A DNA stretch of 64,000 bases from an uncultured Anaerobutyricum sp. (GCF_934307085.1 NZ_CAKRCF010000002.1:50468-114467), one strand, 5' to 3'. Counted from the first letter of the stretch, positions 17,175-27,425 are shown. The notes: generated by a model not told the origin, from the letters alone. Numbers and translations: made by a program.

Positions 17175-19139
17175 TTAACAAATCTCTGCTCCTGCCGGCA
17201 TTTTCTTTTCTGGAACCATAAGGGATAATTCCCCGTTTTCGTCCTCGGCGCATAAGAGCATTCCTTCGGAAAGTACACCAGCTAATTTAGCAGGTTTTAA
17301 GTTTACAAGAACCATAACTTTCTTGCCAACCATTTCTTCTGCACTGTAATGTTTCTTAATACCGGAAACAATCTGTTTTACCTGGCTGCCAATCTTAACC
17401 TGTGAGCAGAGAAGCTTTTTAGACTTCTTTACTTCTTCGCAAGCAATGATTTCGCCAACCTGGAACTGCATTTTTTCAAAGTCGTCAAATGTGATTTCTT
17501 CCTTTGCTTCGATGTCAATTACTGGCTCGTCATCTTTTTTCTCTTCTTCAGCTGGAGCCTGTCTTGAAGCGTTCATCTCGTCTACTTTTGCCTGTACTTC
17601 CTTTGCATCAAGTCTTGCGAAAAGAATTTCTGGCTTGTCTGTTACTTTCTTTCCAGATTCGTAAAGACCAAACATTTCAAGTTCGTCCATAGTTCTTTCG
17701 GAAGAATTAAGCTGTGCAAAAATTCTTTCTGCTGTTTCTGGCATAAATGGAGCAAGTAAAGATGCACCGATTGTAATACTTTCTACTAAGTTATAAAGAA
17801 CTGTAGCAAGTCTGTCCTGTTTTGCAGGGTCTTTTGCTAAAGCCCATGGCATTGTCTCGTCAATGTACTTGTTGCAACGTTTAAATAAATTGAAAATCTC
17901 TGTCATAGCATCTGCAACTCTGAGTTTAGCCATACGTTTTACAACTTTACGCTTTGCGTCAAGTGCTACATCCATAAGATCTTTGTCAAATCCGTCTGTA
18001 ACACCGCTATTTGCTACAACACCATTAAAATATTTATTAGACATAGAAATAGTACGGTTTACAAGGTTTCCAAGTGTATTGGCAAGATCAGAATTCATAC
18101 GCTCTACTAAGAGATCCCATGTGATTACACCATCGTTTTCAAATGGCATCTCATGAAGTACAAAGTAACGAACAGCGTCTACACCGAATAAATCTACAAG
18201 ATCATCTGCATAAATTACGTTGCCTTTAGACTTACTCATTTTACCATCACCCTGTAATAACCAAGGATGGCCAAATACCTGTTTTGGCAATGGAAGGTCT
18301 AATGCCATTAAGAAGATTGGCCAGTAAATTGTATGGAAACGGATAATATCTTTACCAATCAGATGTAAGTCTGCCGGCCAGTATTTCTTAAATAATTCTC
18401 CGCTTTCGCCATCGCAGTCGTATCCAAGACCTGTGATATAGTTTGTTAACGCATCAAGCCATACATAAACAACGTGCTTTGGATCAAAGTCTACTGGAAT
18501 ACCCCATGAGAAAGATGTACGGGATACGCATAAATCCTGAAGTCCTGGTAAAAGGAAGTTGTTCATCATCTCATTTTTACGGGATTCTGGCTGAATAAAA
18601 TCAGGATTATCGTTAATATACTGAATCAGACGGTCAGCATATTTGCTCATACGGAAGAAATAAGCCTCTTCCTTTGCAGGCTGACATGGGCGTCCACAGT
18701 CTGGACATTTGCCATCTACTAACTGGGATTCTGTGAAGAAAGATTCGCATGGTGTACAGTACATTCCTTCATAATGTCCCTTGTAGATATCACCCTTGTC
18801 ATAAAGCTTTTTAAAGATTTTCTGAACCTGTTTTTCATGATCTTCATCTGTTGTACGGATGAACTTGTCATAAGATGTGTTCATTAAGTCCCAGATTCTC
18901 TTGATTTCTCCTGCTGTATTATCAACAAATTCTTTGGGAGAAATTCCAGCTTCTGCTGCCTTTAACTCAATCTTCTGACCATGTTCGTCTGTTCCTGTCT
19001 GAAAACGTACATCATAGCCTTCTTTTCTCTTAAATCTTGCAATTGCATCTGCTAAAACAATCTCATATGTGTTACCAATATGAGGTTTGCCGGATGTGTA
19101 AGCGATCGCAGTTGTAATATAATATGGTTTCTTACTCAT
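17175..19139 (-). CDS. metG: Methionyl-tRNA synthetase
   Basis: Class I synthetase for tRNA-Met. The 654 residues contain HIGN at 20-23 (SGKPHIGNTYEI), one four-Cys zinc knuckle (CTPCESFF ... CPDCGRPC, about 127-147), KMSKSKGN near residue 300, an anticodon-binding helical domain, a Lys/Glu/Asp linker and a C-terminal tRNA-binding OB fold (about 550-654, FDDFEKMQFQVGEIIACEEV). AGGAGG lies before the ATG. The following tatD and rsmA keep the Bacillus metS-yabD-ksgA order. No T-box is visible upstream. Confidence 0.96.
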   Translation of the reverse strand: MSKKPYYITTAIAYTSGKPHIGNTYEIVLADAIARFKRKEGYDVRFQTGTDEHGQKIELKAAEAGISPKEFVDNTAGEIKRIWDLMNTSYDKFIRTTDEDHEKQVQKIFKKLYDKGDIYKGHYEGMYCTPCESFFTESQLVDGKCPDCGRPCQPAKEEAYFFRMSKYADRLIQYINDNPDFIQPESRKNEMMNNFLLPGLQDLCVSRTSFSWGIPVDFDPKHVVYVWLDALTNYITGLGYDCDGESGELFKKYWPADLHLIGKDIIRFHTIYWPIFLMALDLPLPKQVFGHPWLLQGDGKMSKSKGNVIYADDLVDLFGVDAVRYFVLHEMPFENDGVITWDLLVERMNSDLANTLGNLVNRTISMSNKYFNGVVANSGVTDGFDKDLMDVALDAKRKVVKRMAKLRVADAMTEIFNLFKRCNKYIDETMPWALAKDPAKQDRLATVLYNLVESITIGASLLAPFMPETAERIFAQLNSSERTMDELEMFGLYESGKKVTDKPEILFARLDAKEVQAKVDEMNASRQAPAEEEKKDDEPVIDIEAKEEITFDDFEKMQFQVGEIIACEEVKKSKKLLCSQVKIGSQVKQIVSGIKKHYSAEEMVGKKVMVLVNLKPAKLAGVLSEGMLLCAEDENGELSLMVPEKKMPAGAEIC

Positions 19140-19412
19140 TTACCTCTATACCTCCTGTGAAACCTGTGTCATTAGGTCTGTTATCTATAAGTTAAGTTCT
19201 GTTTAATATACGCCCAGCCTGTTTATTCCTGATTTTATACAGCAATTGTATTTACAGGGTAATTTTGCGCGTACATAATATTATAAAATAAATCCGAATA
19301 TTCGTCTATGGTTATTTTTCTGAAAAACTAATAGTTTTCCTGTATAATTCATAGTATAATACCAAATACTTTTTATCTTTTAATATAAAAACGCTATAAA
19401 AGGAGGTCGCTT

Positions 19413-21362
19413 ATGGAGAAAAGCCATCGCAAACCATCATTTAAATCACTGTCTATCCACCTGTTTTTTCTTCTTTTTATCTTTATTTGCGGAGCCAGTT
19501 TAGCAGGCTGTGGACAATCTAATGCACATAATTTCTCAAAGCAGAAAAAATTTGACCAGTTTCTTGATTCCTGCTTTAAAGAATTTGCCACTGAAAATAC
19601 TATTACTTTACATTTTAAACTCTCCAATCCATCTTCTTACGGTATTAAAAAGGAACCCTCCCCTACTTATGGACATCTCTCTTCGGATGCATTAAAGGAA
19701 AACTGCGAGCACGCAAAAGAACTTCTTCAGAAACTTTATACTTTTCCAACAAGCAGTCTGACCAAAGAACAGAAGCTTACATGGCAGATTTTTCAGGATT
19801 ATCTAAATGAGATTATTGCGGGTGAAAAATATATTCTCTATTCTTCTCCTTGGGGCACGAATGGAGTGCCCTCGGATATTCCCGTAACCCTTTCCGAATA
19901 CCGTTTTGACAATGAAAAGGATGTCAAGGATTACCTGTCTCTTGTAAATCAGATTCCTGAACTCTTTACACAGATTCTTGATTTTGAAGAAGAACGCCGT
20001 AACGCAAATATTATAAGTCCTGATTTTGCCATCTCTGATACTATCGACCAGATTAACCAATTTTTAAATGCAAGTGAAGAAAATAACCTTTTGATTGAGG
20101 GCTTTGAAGAACGTTTAGATTCTCTTACTAGTTTAAGTGAAGACCAGAAATCAAGTTACATTGCAAATAATCGATCACTCATTACAAATAAAGTATTTCC
20201 TGCTTATAAAGAATTGAAAACTTCTTTACAGGCTTACATAACTTCAGATACTAACACAAACTCACAAACTTCTGATACCTCCATCGGAAATAACTCTCAA
20301 AATAATAATAGTTCCAGACAAAATTTGCAAAACACTGGCAACTCAAAACAGAACTCCTCTGAAGACAAAAAAAATACTACATCTGAAAACAGGGACAAAG
20401 AGCGGCTTTGCGAATATGCTGACGGACAGGACTACTACCGCTTTCTGCTTCTTTCCGATGTCGGAACAGATATGTCCCCGGAAGAATGTATCACAGCTTT
20501 AGAAACACAGTTAAAGGATACAATAAAAGATATTTCTTCCCTGACAGCAAAGAATAAAGATTTGTATACAGAGTATCTCAGTGCGGTTCCTTCGCTTTCT
20601 ACACCAAAAGAAATCATGAAAGAATTAAAAGAGGATTCTCTCGTAGATTTCCCGAAAATAAAAAATATTTCCTATGAATTAAAAAATGTTCCTGATGCCC
20701 TTTCTGGTACTTCTGCATGTGCATTTTATCTTGTACCGCCAATCGACAGCAAAAATGCAAATATTATTTACATCAATAACAACCGTGTGGACACTAATGA
20801 AATGTTCTCCACACTTGCCCATGAAGGCTATCCTGGACATTTATACCAGACGAATTATTTTTTAAGTACGAATCCTTCTCCACTCCGTACATTTCTTCAC
20901 TATGACGGATATGACGAAGGATGGGGGACTTATGCCCAGTTATATAGTTATAATTTTATAGAATTCAAAAATGTTGACGAAGAAACACAAAACCAACTTC
21001 GCCAGTTATATCGAGATAATGACTTACTTTCATTATCCCTGTCTTCTCTGAGTGATTTATATGTTAATTACAAAAATTATGATGAAAATGCACTGACGAA
21101 TTATTTAAAAGCATTTGGACTTGATAAAGCAACTGCCAAAACTCTATATCAGTATGTTATAGAAAATCCAACAACCTATCTCTCCTACAGTATCGGCTAT
21201 TATGAATTAAACAAACTGGAAAAAGATATGGCAGATTCTCTTGGAAAATCTTTTAAACCTTCCTATTTTCACGAAGCAGTTCTGAATGTTGGTTCCTGCA
21301 ATTTTGCAATTTTAAAACAGGAAATAGAAAAGGAAACAGAAACTCTCAGCAGGGATTCTTAA
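19413..21362 (+). CDS. DUF885-family lipoprotein, putative metallopeptidase
   Basis: A 649-residue lipoprotein with an N-terminal hydrophobic segment and lipobox SLAGC. The DUF885 signature HEGYPGHLYQ is present near residue 470; with downstream Glu residues it forms the zinc site in the peptidase-like members. A Ser/Asn/Gln-rich insert (about 275-330) breaks the middle of the domain, and there are GWGTYAQLY and SYSIGYYELNKL motifs near the C-terminus. GGAGG precedes the ATG at good spacing. The protein should act at the cell surface, probably on peptides, but the substrate is unknown. It is the first plus-strand protein gene, divergent from metG; two TATAAT boxes lie at 19343 and 19355. Confidence 0.82.
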   Translation: MEKSHRKPSFKSLSIHLFFLLFIFICGASLAGCGQSNAHNFSKQKKFDQFLDSCFKEFATENTITLHFKLSNPSSYGIKKEPSPTYGHLSSDALKENCEHAKELLQKLYTFPTSSLTKEQKLTWQIFQDYLNEIIAGEKYILYSSPWGTNGVPSDIPVTLSEYRFDNEKDVKDYLSLVNQIPELFTQILDFEEERRNANIISPDFAISDTIDQINQFLNASEENNLLIEGFEERLDSLTSLSEDQKSSYIANNRSLITNKVFPAYKELKTSLQAYITSDTNTNSQTSDTSIGNNSQNNNSSRQNLQNTGNSKQNSSEDKKNTTSENRDKERLCEYADGQDYYRFLLLSDVGTDMSPEECITALETQLKDTIKDISSLTAKNKDLYTEYLSAVPSLSTPKEIMKELKEDSLVDFPKIKNISYELKNVPDALSGTSACAFYLVPPIDSKNANIIYINNNRVDTNEMFSTLAHEGYPGHLYQTNYFLSTNPSPLRTFLHYDGYDEGWGTYAQLYSYNFIEFKNVDEETQNQLRQLYRDNDLLSLSLSSLSDLYVNYKNYDENALTNYLKAFGLDKATAKTLYQYVIENPTTYLSYSIGYYELNKLEKDMADSLGKSFKPSYFHEAVLNVGSCNFAILKQEIEKETETLSRDS

Positions 21363-21444
21363 AAAATATTGCTTGTATACACTTATTTTTTAAATATTTT
21401 TAATATTTTTTCTCATAATTAGTCATTTTATTTGTTTTGAATAA

Positions 21445-21473
21445 TTGACATTTCAATCCTTCATTGCTATACT
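21445..21473 (+). promoter_or_regulatory. pckA promoter
   Basis: TTGACA (21445-21450), a 17-base spacer and TATACT (21468-21473). The resulting leader is about 140 bases and contains repeated GTAC half-sites (GTGTACAAT, AATGTACGT, AGGTACAAC at 21555-21588) that may bind a regulator. Confidence 0.8.
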
Positions 21474-21622
21474 AGGAGCAATTGCTGAAAAATGCTATAA
21501 ATTTCATTGTTTTTGATTTTTGTCCTTTTTTCATTGGAAAATTGACACAAACAGTGTACAATAGGCAATGTACGTTAAAAGGTACAACAGTTTAATTTAA
21601 ATACAACCTAGGAGGTAATACT

Positions 21623-23209
21623 ATGGAAACATATGGTATCGAAAAACTTGGGATTGTTAATCCTAAAGCAGTTTACCGCAATTTAACACCTGCACAGTTA
21701 ACAGAGGCAGCTTTAAGAAGAGGAGAGGGCAAACTTTCTAATACTGGAGCACTCGTTGTAACTACAGGTAAATATACAGGACGTTCTCCTAAAGATAAAT
21801 TTATCGTTGATACTCCATCTGTTCATGATGACATTGCATGGGGAAGCGTTAACGTTCCTATTACTCAGGAAAAGTTCAATGCAATCCGTTCTAAAGTAAT
21901 CGCTTACCTTCAGAACAGAGAAATCTTCATCTTTGATGGTATGGCTGGTGCTGATCCTGTCTGCACAAGAAAGTTCCGTATCATTAACGAATTAGCAAGC
22001 CAGAACCTTTTCATTCATGAACTCTTAATTCGTCCTACAGCAGAAGAATTAGAGAACTATGGCGAAGCTGATTTCACTATTTTCGTTGCACCTGGATTCA
22101 AATGTATTCCAGAAATCGACGGAACTCATTCTGAAGCAGCTATCATCGTTGACTACGAACAGAAACAGGTAGTTATCTGTGGTTCCCAGTACTCAGGAGA
22201 GATTAAGAAGTCTGTATTCTCTGTAATGAACTTCTTAATGCCAAAAGAAGGTGTACTTCCAATGCACTGCTCCGCTAACATGGATCCTGAAACTCATGAG
22301 ACAGCTGTATTCTTCGGTTTATCTGGAACAGGTAAGACTACTCTTTCTGCAGACCCTAACCGTAAATTAATCGGTGATGACGAACACGGCTGGTCTGACA
22401 GAGGTATCTTCAACTTCGAAGGCGGATGCTACGCTAAATGTATTAACTTAAGTGCAGAGAACGAACCAGAAATCTACAACGCTATCAAGTTCGGAAGCCT
22501 TGTAGAGAACGTTATCATGGATGACGAAACTCGTGAATTTGACTTTGATGATGGATCTCTTACAGAGAATACTCGTGTAGGATACCCAGTTGATTATATT
22601 TCCAACGCACAGATTCCTGGTGTTGGCGGAATCCCTAAAGTAGTTATCTTCTTAACTGCTGATGCATTCGGTGTACTTCCTCCAATCTCCAGATTAGATG
22701 AGAACGCAGCTATGTACCACTTCGTAACAGGATTCACATCCAAACTCGCTGGTACAGAACGTGGAATCACAGAACCACAGCCAACATTCTCCACATTATT
22801 TGGTGAACCATTCATGCCAATGGATCCATCCGTATACGCTAACATGCTCGGAGAAAGAATCGAGAAATACAACACTAAAGTATATCTTGTTAACACAGGA
22901 TGGACAGGCGGCCCTTACGGAGTAGGTAGCCGTATGAAGTTAAAATACACTCGTGCAATGGTAACTGCAGCATTAAACGGAACATTTGATGATGTAGAGT
23001 ACAAACATGATGAAGTATTTAACGTAGACATTCCTCAGACATGTCCTAACGTACCTTCTGAAATCATGAACCCTCGTGACACATGGGAAGATAAAGCTGC
23101 TTACGATGCACAGGCTAAAAAGCTTGCTAAGATGTTCCAGGATAACTTTACTAAGAAATATCCTAATATGCCTAAGAATATCGCTGAGGCTGGACCAAAA
23201 GCTGATTAA
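21623..23209 (+). CDS. pckA: Phosphoenolpyruvate carboxykinase (ATP)
   Basis: Interconverts oxaloacetate and ATP with PEP, CO2 and ADP. In gut anaerobes it often runs toward oxaloacetate. The 528 residues have the R-binding TGRSPKDKF (52-60), the kinase-1a P-loop GLSGTGKTTLS (232-242), the kinase-2 metal motif DDEHGW (252-257) and a C-terminal adenine-binding region around TGWTGGPYGVGSRM. The length and motifs are those of the ATP-type enzyme rather than the GTP type. AGGAGGT precedes the ATG. Codon use is very biased (TTC, AAC, CGT), as in highly expressed genes. Its 3' UTR carries a motif shared with nrdD. Confidence 0.97.
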   Translation: METYGIEKLGIVNPKAVYRNLTPAQLTEAALRRGEGKLSNTGALVVTTGKYTGRSPKDKFIVDTPSVHDDIAWGSVNVPITQEKFNAIRSKVIAYLQNREIFIFDGMAGADPVCTRKFRIINELASQNLFIHELLIRPTAEELENYGEADFTIFVAPGFKCIPEIDGTHSEAAIIVDYEQKQVVICGSQYSGEIKKSVFSVMNFLMPKEGVLPMHCSANMDPETHETAVFFGLSGTGKTTLSADPNRKLIGDDEHGWSDRGIFNFEGGCYAKCINLSAENEPEIYNAIKFGSLVENVIMDDETREFDFDDGSLTENTRVGYPVDYISNAQIPGVGGIPKVVIFLTADAFGVLPPISRLDENAAMYHFVTGFTSKLAGTERGITEPQPTFSTLFGEPFMPMDPSVYANMLGERIEKYNTKVYLVNTGWTGGPYGVGSRMKLKYTRAMVTAALNGTFDDVEYKHDEVFNVDIPQTCPNVPSEIMNPRDTWEDKAAYDAQAKKLAKMFQDNFTKKYPNMPKNIAEAGPKAD

Positions 23210-23212
23210 TTA

Positions 23213-23294
23213 AATAGTTAATTTGGTGAGCTGATAATAGACGCCGCCGAAAAGAGTTAGTCAATAGATTGCACAAACTCTTTTCGGCGGCGTC
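23213..23294 (+). terminator. pckA 3'-UTR motif and long hairpin
   Basis: Just after the stop codon comes AATAGTTAATTTGGTGAGCT followed by GATAATAGACGCCGCC. A perfect 19-bp hairpin (23240-23258 against 23276-23294) begins in the last part of the motif. The motif recurs behind nrdD with only a few changes, and in weaker form behind gltX and nrdG. The U tract is weak (GGTTCTTCTCC). Confidence 0.7.
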
Positions 23295-23310
23295 GGTTCT
23301 TCTCCACAAA

Positions 23311-23592
23311 TTACCATTTAAAAAATCCTGCTGAATAGAAACATTCGAGAAGTACAATTGCAAAAAGAATTCTTGTATACATCTCGTTTGCCTTAAATTC
23401 ATAATCCGGATGTTTTCTTTTATATAGGAAAGATATAGCACACAGAATGAGCAATACTATAACAGAAACAATAAATAATACTTTAGTAAATGATATTATC
23501 TTTAAGTCAGTCAATATAAACTCCAATATGAGAATTGGGGCGACAACGTAATAAAGTATTTTGTTGATGAGGTTCATTTTTTTTTCGTTCAT
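23311..23592 (-). CDS. Small membrane protein, unknown
   Basis: 93 residues with three probable membrane helices (about 12-30, 37-57 and 72-90), separated by short Lys-rich loops (YKRKHPDYEFKANEMYTR). AAAGGAC lies about 9 bases before the ATG. The segments LYYVVAPILILEF and FIVSVIVLLILCAISFL are clearly hydrophobic. No family is recognised. It is convergent with pckA and follows a frameshifted secreted-protein gene on the same strand. Confidence 0.65.
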   Translation of the reverse strand: MNEKKMNLINKILYYVVAPILILEFILTDLKIISFTKVLFIVSVIVLLILCAISFLYKRKHPDYEFKANEMYTRILFAIVLLECFYSAGFFKW

Positions 23593-23674
23593 TGTTTTAT
23601 GTCCTTTTCTCTTTTATTAAAAAACTCTACCTACAAACCATATCCTTTATAGGTAGAGAATTTATTACCCCATA

Positions 23675-24293
23675 TTAGCGTTTATTATAAAAATAAAATC
23701 CATTTATATAATATGAACCTTTATTAGGTACAATTTTATAATAATAATTTGTATATAATTTAAATGGCTTTCCTTTAAATTTAGAGCCAATTATGGATTT
23801 CCCTGCTTTTACTGTTTTCAACTTTTTCCAGCCACCATTTTTCTTCAATGACATATAAATTTTATAATTCTTGATTCCTGCTACTTTTGGAGTTTTTATT
23901 TTAACCTTTCTTCCCTTACCAACTCGAGTCACTTTATATTGTGCTGTTGTAAAATATACAGAATTAGACCAATTGGTATATGGCACATATTCTCCATTAA
24001 CATAATATACTCCTCTAATTCGATATGAGTATAACTTATTCTTACTTAAAGAAAATGTGCTATAGAAATAACTAAAATTTGTTTTAATTACCTTTCCTTT
24101 ATAATCACGTAATTGTACCTCAATATCATCTCCATTTGGATTATTGATATCAATTCCAACTTGATTTGATGAAAGATAACTAATCTTTCGATGATTGCGT
24201 AATAGCCTTCTCCGCCGCATTAACTGGTACCTGAAATGCAACGCTCATCATTAATGCCAGTGCAACAGCAAATATTCTGGTTATTTTTTTCAT
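23675..24293 (-). pseudogene. Frameshifted secreted protein gene
   Basis: An ATG at 24293 with GGGGGATGTAAGT upstream encodes a perfect signal peptide (MKKITRIFAVALALMMSVAF, then QVPVNAAEKAI). This reading stops at a TAG after 37 codons (24180-24182). The body of the protein continues in another frame from about 24200 to 23675 (ISYLSSNQVGIDINNPNGDD ... YYINGFYFYNKR), with fibronectin/Ig-like sheet character. The body has no credible start of its own; its first Met (24241) lies within the signal-peptide region. A one-base indel near 24185-24230 would explain this. It could instead be a sequencing error or a phase-variable or programmed shift. Confidence 0.72.
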
Positions 24294-24469
24294 ACTTACA
24301 TCCCCCTTTTTATAGAGCTAGTTAATTTCACTGTATTTAGAATAGCATAGTTATTTTGAAACTGCAATCTATATCCCCATCATATTTATGCACTTTGTTG
24401 ACTAGTTCGCTTTTGGGAGAAATATTTATCGTCACTTTGCCTTTTTAATACAATAAATATGATATCTTA

Positions 24470-24490
24470 GAGCGTGTTTAAAACATGCCT
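24470..24490 (+). repeat. Dispersed repeat, single end (variant)
   Basis: GAGCGTGTTTAAAACATGCC, a variant of the GAGCGTGTTTGAAAAATGC repeat end. It lies in the 250-bp gap between the frameshifted gene and the cysteine desulfurase-like gene. Confidence 0.5.
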
Positions 24491-24544
24491 TAGGCCAATT
24501 TTCATTTATAACTACTTCAAAAGTATTCTTTTTTATAATATATT

Positions 24545-25681
24545 TTATTCTGCTGCCAATTCACGAATTGCTTCAATTGCTGTTTTTATCTCTTCCATAG
24601 TATTAAAGCTTGAAAAACTAAAACGAACAACTCCCTGTTCGGTTGTTCCAAGAGATTCATGCATAAGAGGAGCACAATGTGCACCCGCTCTTGTGGCAAT
24701 TCCATAGTCTTCCCAGAGTATTTCACTTACCTTTGCTGCATCTTCATCACGAATATTTAAAGCAACAATGGGTGCCCTTTTTTCCTGATCAAAATTACCG
24801 TAAATCTTCACCCCATCAATTCGGCGTACTCCCTCATAAAATGTTTTTGTTAAAAGAGTCTCTTTTGTATACAATCTTTCCAGGCTTTCTTGTTTTATGT
24901 ACTCTAAACCTGCTCTTAAACCTGCAATGCCGTGTGCATTTACTGTTCCTGCTTCTAAAAGCTCTGGCATAAACTGTGGCTGTTCTTTATCAAAAGAATG
25001 GATTCCGCTTCCGCCTGACTTTAATGGACGAATCGTTACTCCTTTTCGCAGGCACAAGCCGCCTGTTCCCTGCGGTCCAAAGAGACCTTTATGTCCTGTA
25101 AAACATAATGCATCGATATTCATCGCCTGCATATCAATTGGAAGGATTCCCGCAGATTGCGACACATCCACAATAAAACGTAACCCATGACGCTTACATG
25201 CCTCTCCAATACGATATAAATTTAATGCCGTTCCTGTCACATTAGAAGCATGGGTACATACAATCGCTTCTGTATCTGGACGGATCGCATCTTCAAATGC
25301 CTCACTTGAAACTATACCATCTTCCCCAACAGGTAAAACCGTAACTGCCACACCTTTCTGCTCCTGCAAATATAGCGGACGCAATACAGAATTATGTTCC
25401 ATCACAGTTGTAATCACATGATCACCTGGTTGCAACATTCCACTAATGGCGGTATTTAACGCTTCTGTAGCATTGGACATAAATGCGACCTGTTCCGGTC
25501 CGTCTCCATTAAAAAATTCATTGATAAGTTCTCTTGTCTCATAAACCGTTCTCATACTATATAACGCAGCATCATAAGCTCCTCTTCCTGAATTACCAAG
25601 ACTACTGATAGCTTCGGCTACTACTTTCGCTACGGTTTCTGGTTTTTGTAATGTTGTCGCTGCATTGTCAAAATATATCAC
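24545..25681 (-). CDS. Cysteine desulfurase-like PLP enzyme (class V aminotransferase)
   Basis: The start is the GTG at 25681, because AGGAGG lies 7 bases upstream of it and the protein then begins at the family N-terminus (IYFDNAATTLQKP). The upstream ATG at 25711 has no ribosome binding site. The 378 residues show NATEALN, EHNSVLRPL, the PLP-lysine in TGHKGLFGPQGTGGL, and the C-terminal active-site loop with Cys in RAGAHCAPLMHESLGT. This matches the stand-alone cysteine desulfurase/selenocysteine lyase subfamily rather than IscS. No iscU or sufU lies nearby, so the sulfur acceptor is unknown. Confidence 0.88.
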   Translation of the reverse strand: MIYFDNAATTLQKPETVAKVVAEAISSLGNSGRGAYDAALYSMRTVYETRELINEFFNGDGPEQVAFMSNATEALNTAISGMLQPGDHVITTVMEHNSVLRPLYLQEQKGVAVTVLPVGEDGIVSSEAFEDAIRPDTEAIVCTHASNVTGTALNLYRIGEACKRHGLRFIVDVSQSAGILPIDMQAMNIDALCFTGHKGLFGPQGTGGLCLRKGVTIRPLKSGGSGIHSFDKEQPQFMPELLEAGTVNAHGIAGLRAGLEYIKQESLERLYTKETLLTKTFYEGVRRIDGVKIYGNFDQEKRAPIVALNIRDEDAAKVSEILWEDYGIATRAGAHCAPLMHESLGTTEQGVVRFSFSSFNTMEEIKTAIEAIRELAAE

Positions 25682-26051
25682 AAATATACCTCCTGAATTT
25701 GTAAATCCCATCGCAAATCACATATCTCGCTACAGATTACATAGTAGATTTGCAATCTTTCTTCTGTAAATGATTCTGTAAATAAGTTTCTGTCTGAATA
25801 TACTACCATACTATCACTATTTTTCTCAACATTTATTACTACTTGCAATTCTTAAATAATTCTTAATCCTTTCTCTAAAGTTTTTACTTTCGCTTTTTAC
25901 TGTGTTATACTCAACCCACATTCTCAGATTAACTACTGCAGAGTAAGTAAAATATTTTCAAGAATGCTCTGACTTTCTTATATCTGATTATAAAGTAACT
26001 AAAAAATACATACTTAAAAAAGCTACACACTATTTTAACAGGAGGTTTTCC
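25682..26051. other. Divergent intergenic region
   Basis: 370 bp between divergent genes. A sigma-A type promoter for the plus-strand secreted protein lies at 25883-25911. AGGAGG for the desulfurase lies at 25689-25694. Nothing else is recognised. Confidence 0.6.
25883..25911 (+). promoter_or_regulatory. Promoter of the Big2/C39-like gene
   Basis: TTTACT, a 17-base spacer, then TATACT. The predicted leader is about 135 bases and ends in ACAGGAGG before the ATG at 26052. Confidence 0.6.
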
Positions 26052-27350
26052 ATGTTTTCAAAACATAAATTTTTATTTATATTTGCTTTTTTCAGTTTGT
26101 TTTTATGGCAGGTATTTTCCATAAAACCAAAAGCTCAGGCAATTACCACCGATGCGTCTCTTTCTTTAACCGTAGGTGACATACGCAGTCTCTTCTTTTT
26201 TCATGGAGATTCTGCTGCTGTCTACTTTAGCTCCAACCCTAATATTGTATCTGTGAATCCACAGGGAGTATTAAGTGCAAATGACGTTGGAAGTGCTGAG
26301 ATTATTTATAGCGTACATGGAGTATTTCATCAGAGAAAGGTCAATGTTGCTGACATTGAAAATCCTTCTTTTAATACTATCAAAACAGAGAATCTCATTC
26401 TACCGGACAATGCACTGAAAACAGTAGAACCTGTTCTTTTTATGCAGAAAAAGGACTCTTACACGATTCAATTCTCCTCTTCGAGTCAGGTACTTGCTAC
26501 TCGTTACAAGAGGCTCCTTAACTGGAAAAGCGATAAACCAAATATTGTTCGTGTAGACTCCAATGGAAAAGTTACCGCATTACAGGGGGGTTCGGCTACT
26601 ATTACCTGCACACTGGGCAATGTATCTTGTCACACCTATATTAACGTAATCACTGATAGCTACACAGGAAAAGCAACTGATTTTTCTATATTAACTGCGA
26701 CTGGAAAGCAGTGTACTTACCGCCTTTTCAAACAAAATGCACACAATTATCCTCGTTATGACTCTTATCTTGCATGGCATGGGTGTGCTACCTGTTCACT
26801 TGCCACTGTCCTTGGTGCCTATAATGACAATTACTCCGGTATTTTACCAAGTTCAGTAATTGATGGCGTAGAAAAGCAATATACTTCTAACAAAGACTGG
26901 ACAAGAGAACATGTAAAGCATTCTCTCCGAGGACAGATGCCTCTTTCTCTGTATGGAATTTCTTCTATATTGAAGTCTTCTGGTATTGATAATAATTACG
27001 TAAGAACTTATACAGATTCAGAAGCTAGAAAGGACATTCTTTCTCATTTAAAAACTGGAAATGCAATCATTTTTGAAGTGCGCCAAAAGAATAGCCGTAC
27101 TGGCAAAAAAACAAAAAGATGGACAAACTCCTACCACACTATGGTTTTACTCGGCGTACTGACCAATGGAAAGGTTCTTTTATGTGATTCTGTTGATCGT
27201 TCCTGGTATAATGGTGGACAACGCCTAAAAACTGTAGAATTATCCGATATTATGGAGTATATGTTCCCCTGTACGACATTTTCAGAAAGTATGTATTATA
27301 ACGGAGCAAGTTCTGATGGTGGATATATTAAAATATACGAGACAAACTAA
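26052..27350 (+). CDS. Secreted Ig-like (Big2) and C39-like peptidase protein
   Basis: 432 residues with an N-terminal signal peptide (KHKFLFIFAFFSLFLWQVF, then KPKAQA). Residues about 35-105 and 115-215 are two bacterial Ig-like (Big2) modules, ending in NPQGVLSANDVGSAEI and DSNGKVTALQGGSATITC. The C-terminal 200 residues are a C39-like cysteine peptidase fold: nucleophile in WHGCATCSLATVLGAY, His in SYHTMVLLGVL, then LLCDSVDRSW. It is probably cell-wall-associated or released. Unlike bacteriocin C39 proteases it has no ABC transporter part, so it is not a leader-peptide exporter. AGGAGG precedes the ATG. Confidence 0.78.
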   Translation: MFSKHKFLFIFAFFSLFLWQVFSIKPKAQAITTDASLSLTVGDIRSLFFFHGDSAAVYFSSNPNIVSVNPQGVLSANDVGSAEIIYSVHGVFHQRKVNVADIENPSFNTIKTENLILPDNALKTVEPVLFMQKKDSYTIQFSSSSQVLATRYKRLLNWKSDKPNIVRVDSNGKVTALQGGSATITCTLGNVSCHTYINVITDSYTGKATDFSILTATGKQCTYRLFKQNAHNYPRYDSYLAWHGCATCSLATVLGAYNDNYSGILPSSVIDGVEKQYTSNKDWTREHVKHSLRGQMPLSLYGISSILKSSGIDNNYVRTYTDSEARKDILSHLKTGNAIIFEVRQKNSRTGKKTKRWTNSYHTMVLLGVLTNGKVLLCDSVDRSWYNGGQRLKTVELSDIMEYMFPCTTFSESMYYNGASSDGGYIKIYETN

Positions 27351-27425
27351 TTCACATATATCGGATATAGTAAAGAACACCTGATAACAGCCCGCCAAAA
27401 CATATGAAACAAACTGATTCGCTCC

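Noticed and set aside
26052..27350. Bacteriocin-processing C39 transporter
   Set aside because: The protein is secreted and carries Ig-like modules; there is no ABC transporter or membrane domain and no bacteriocin precursor nearby.
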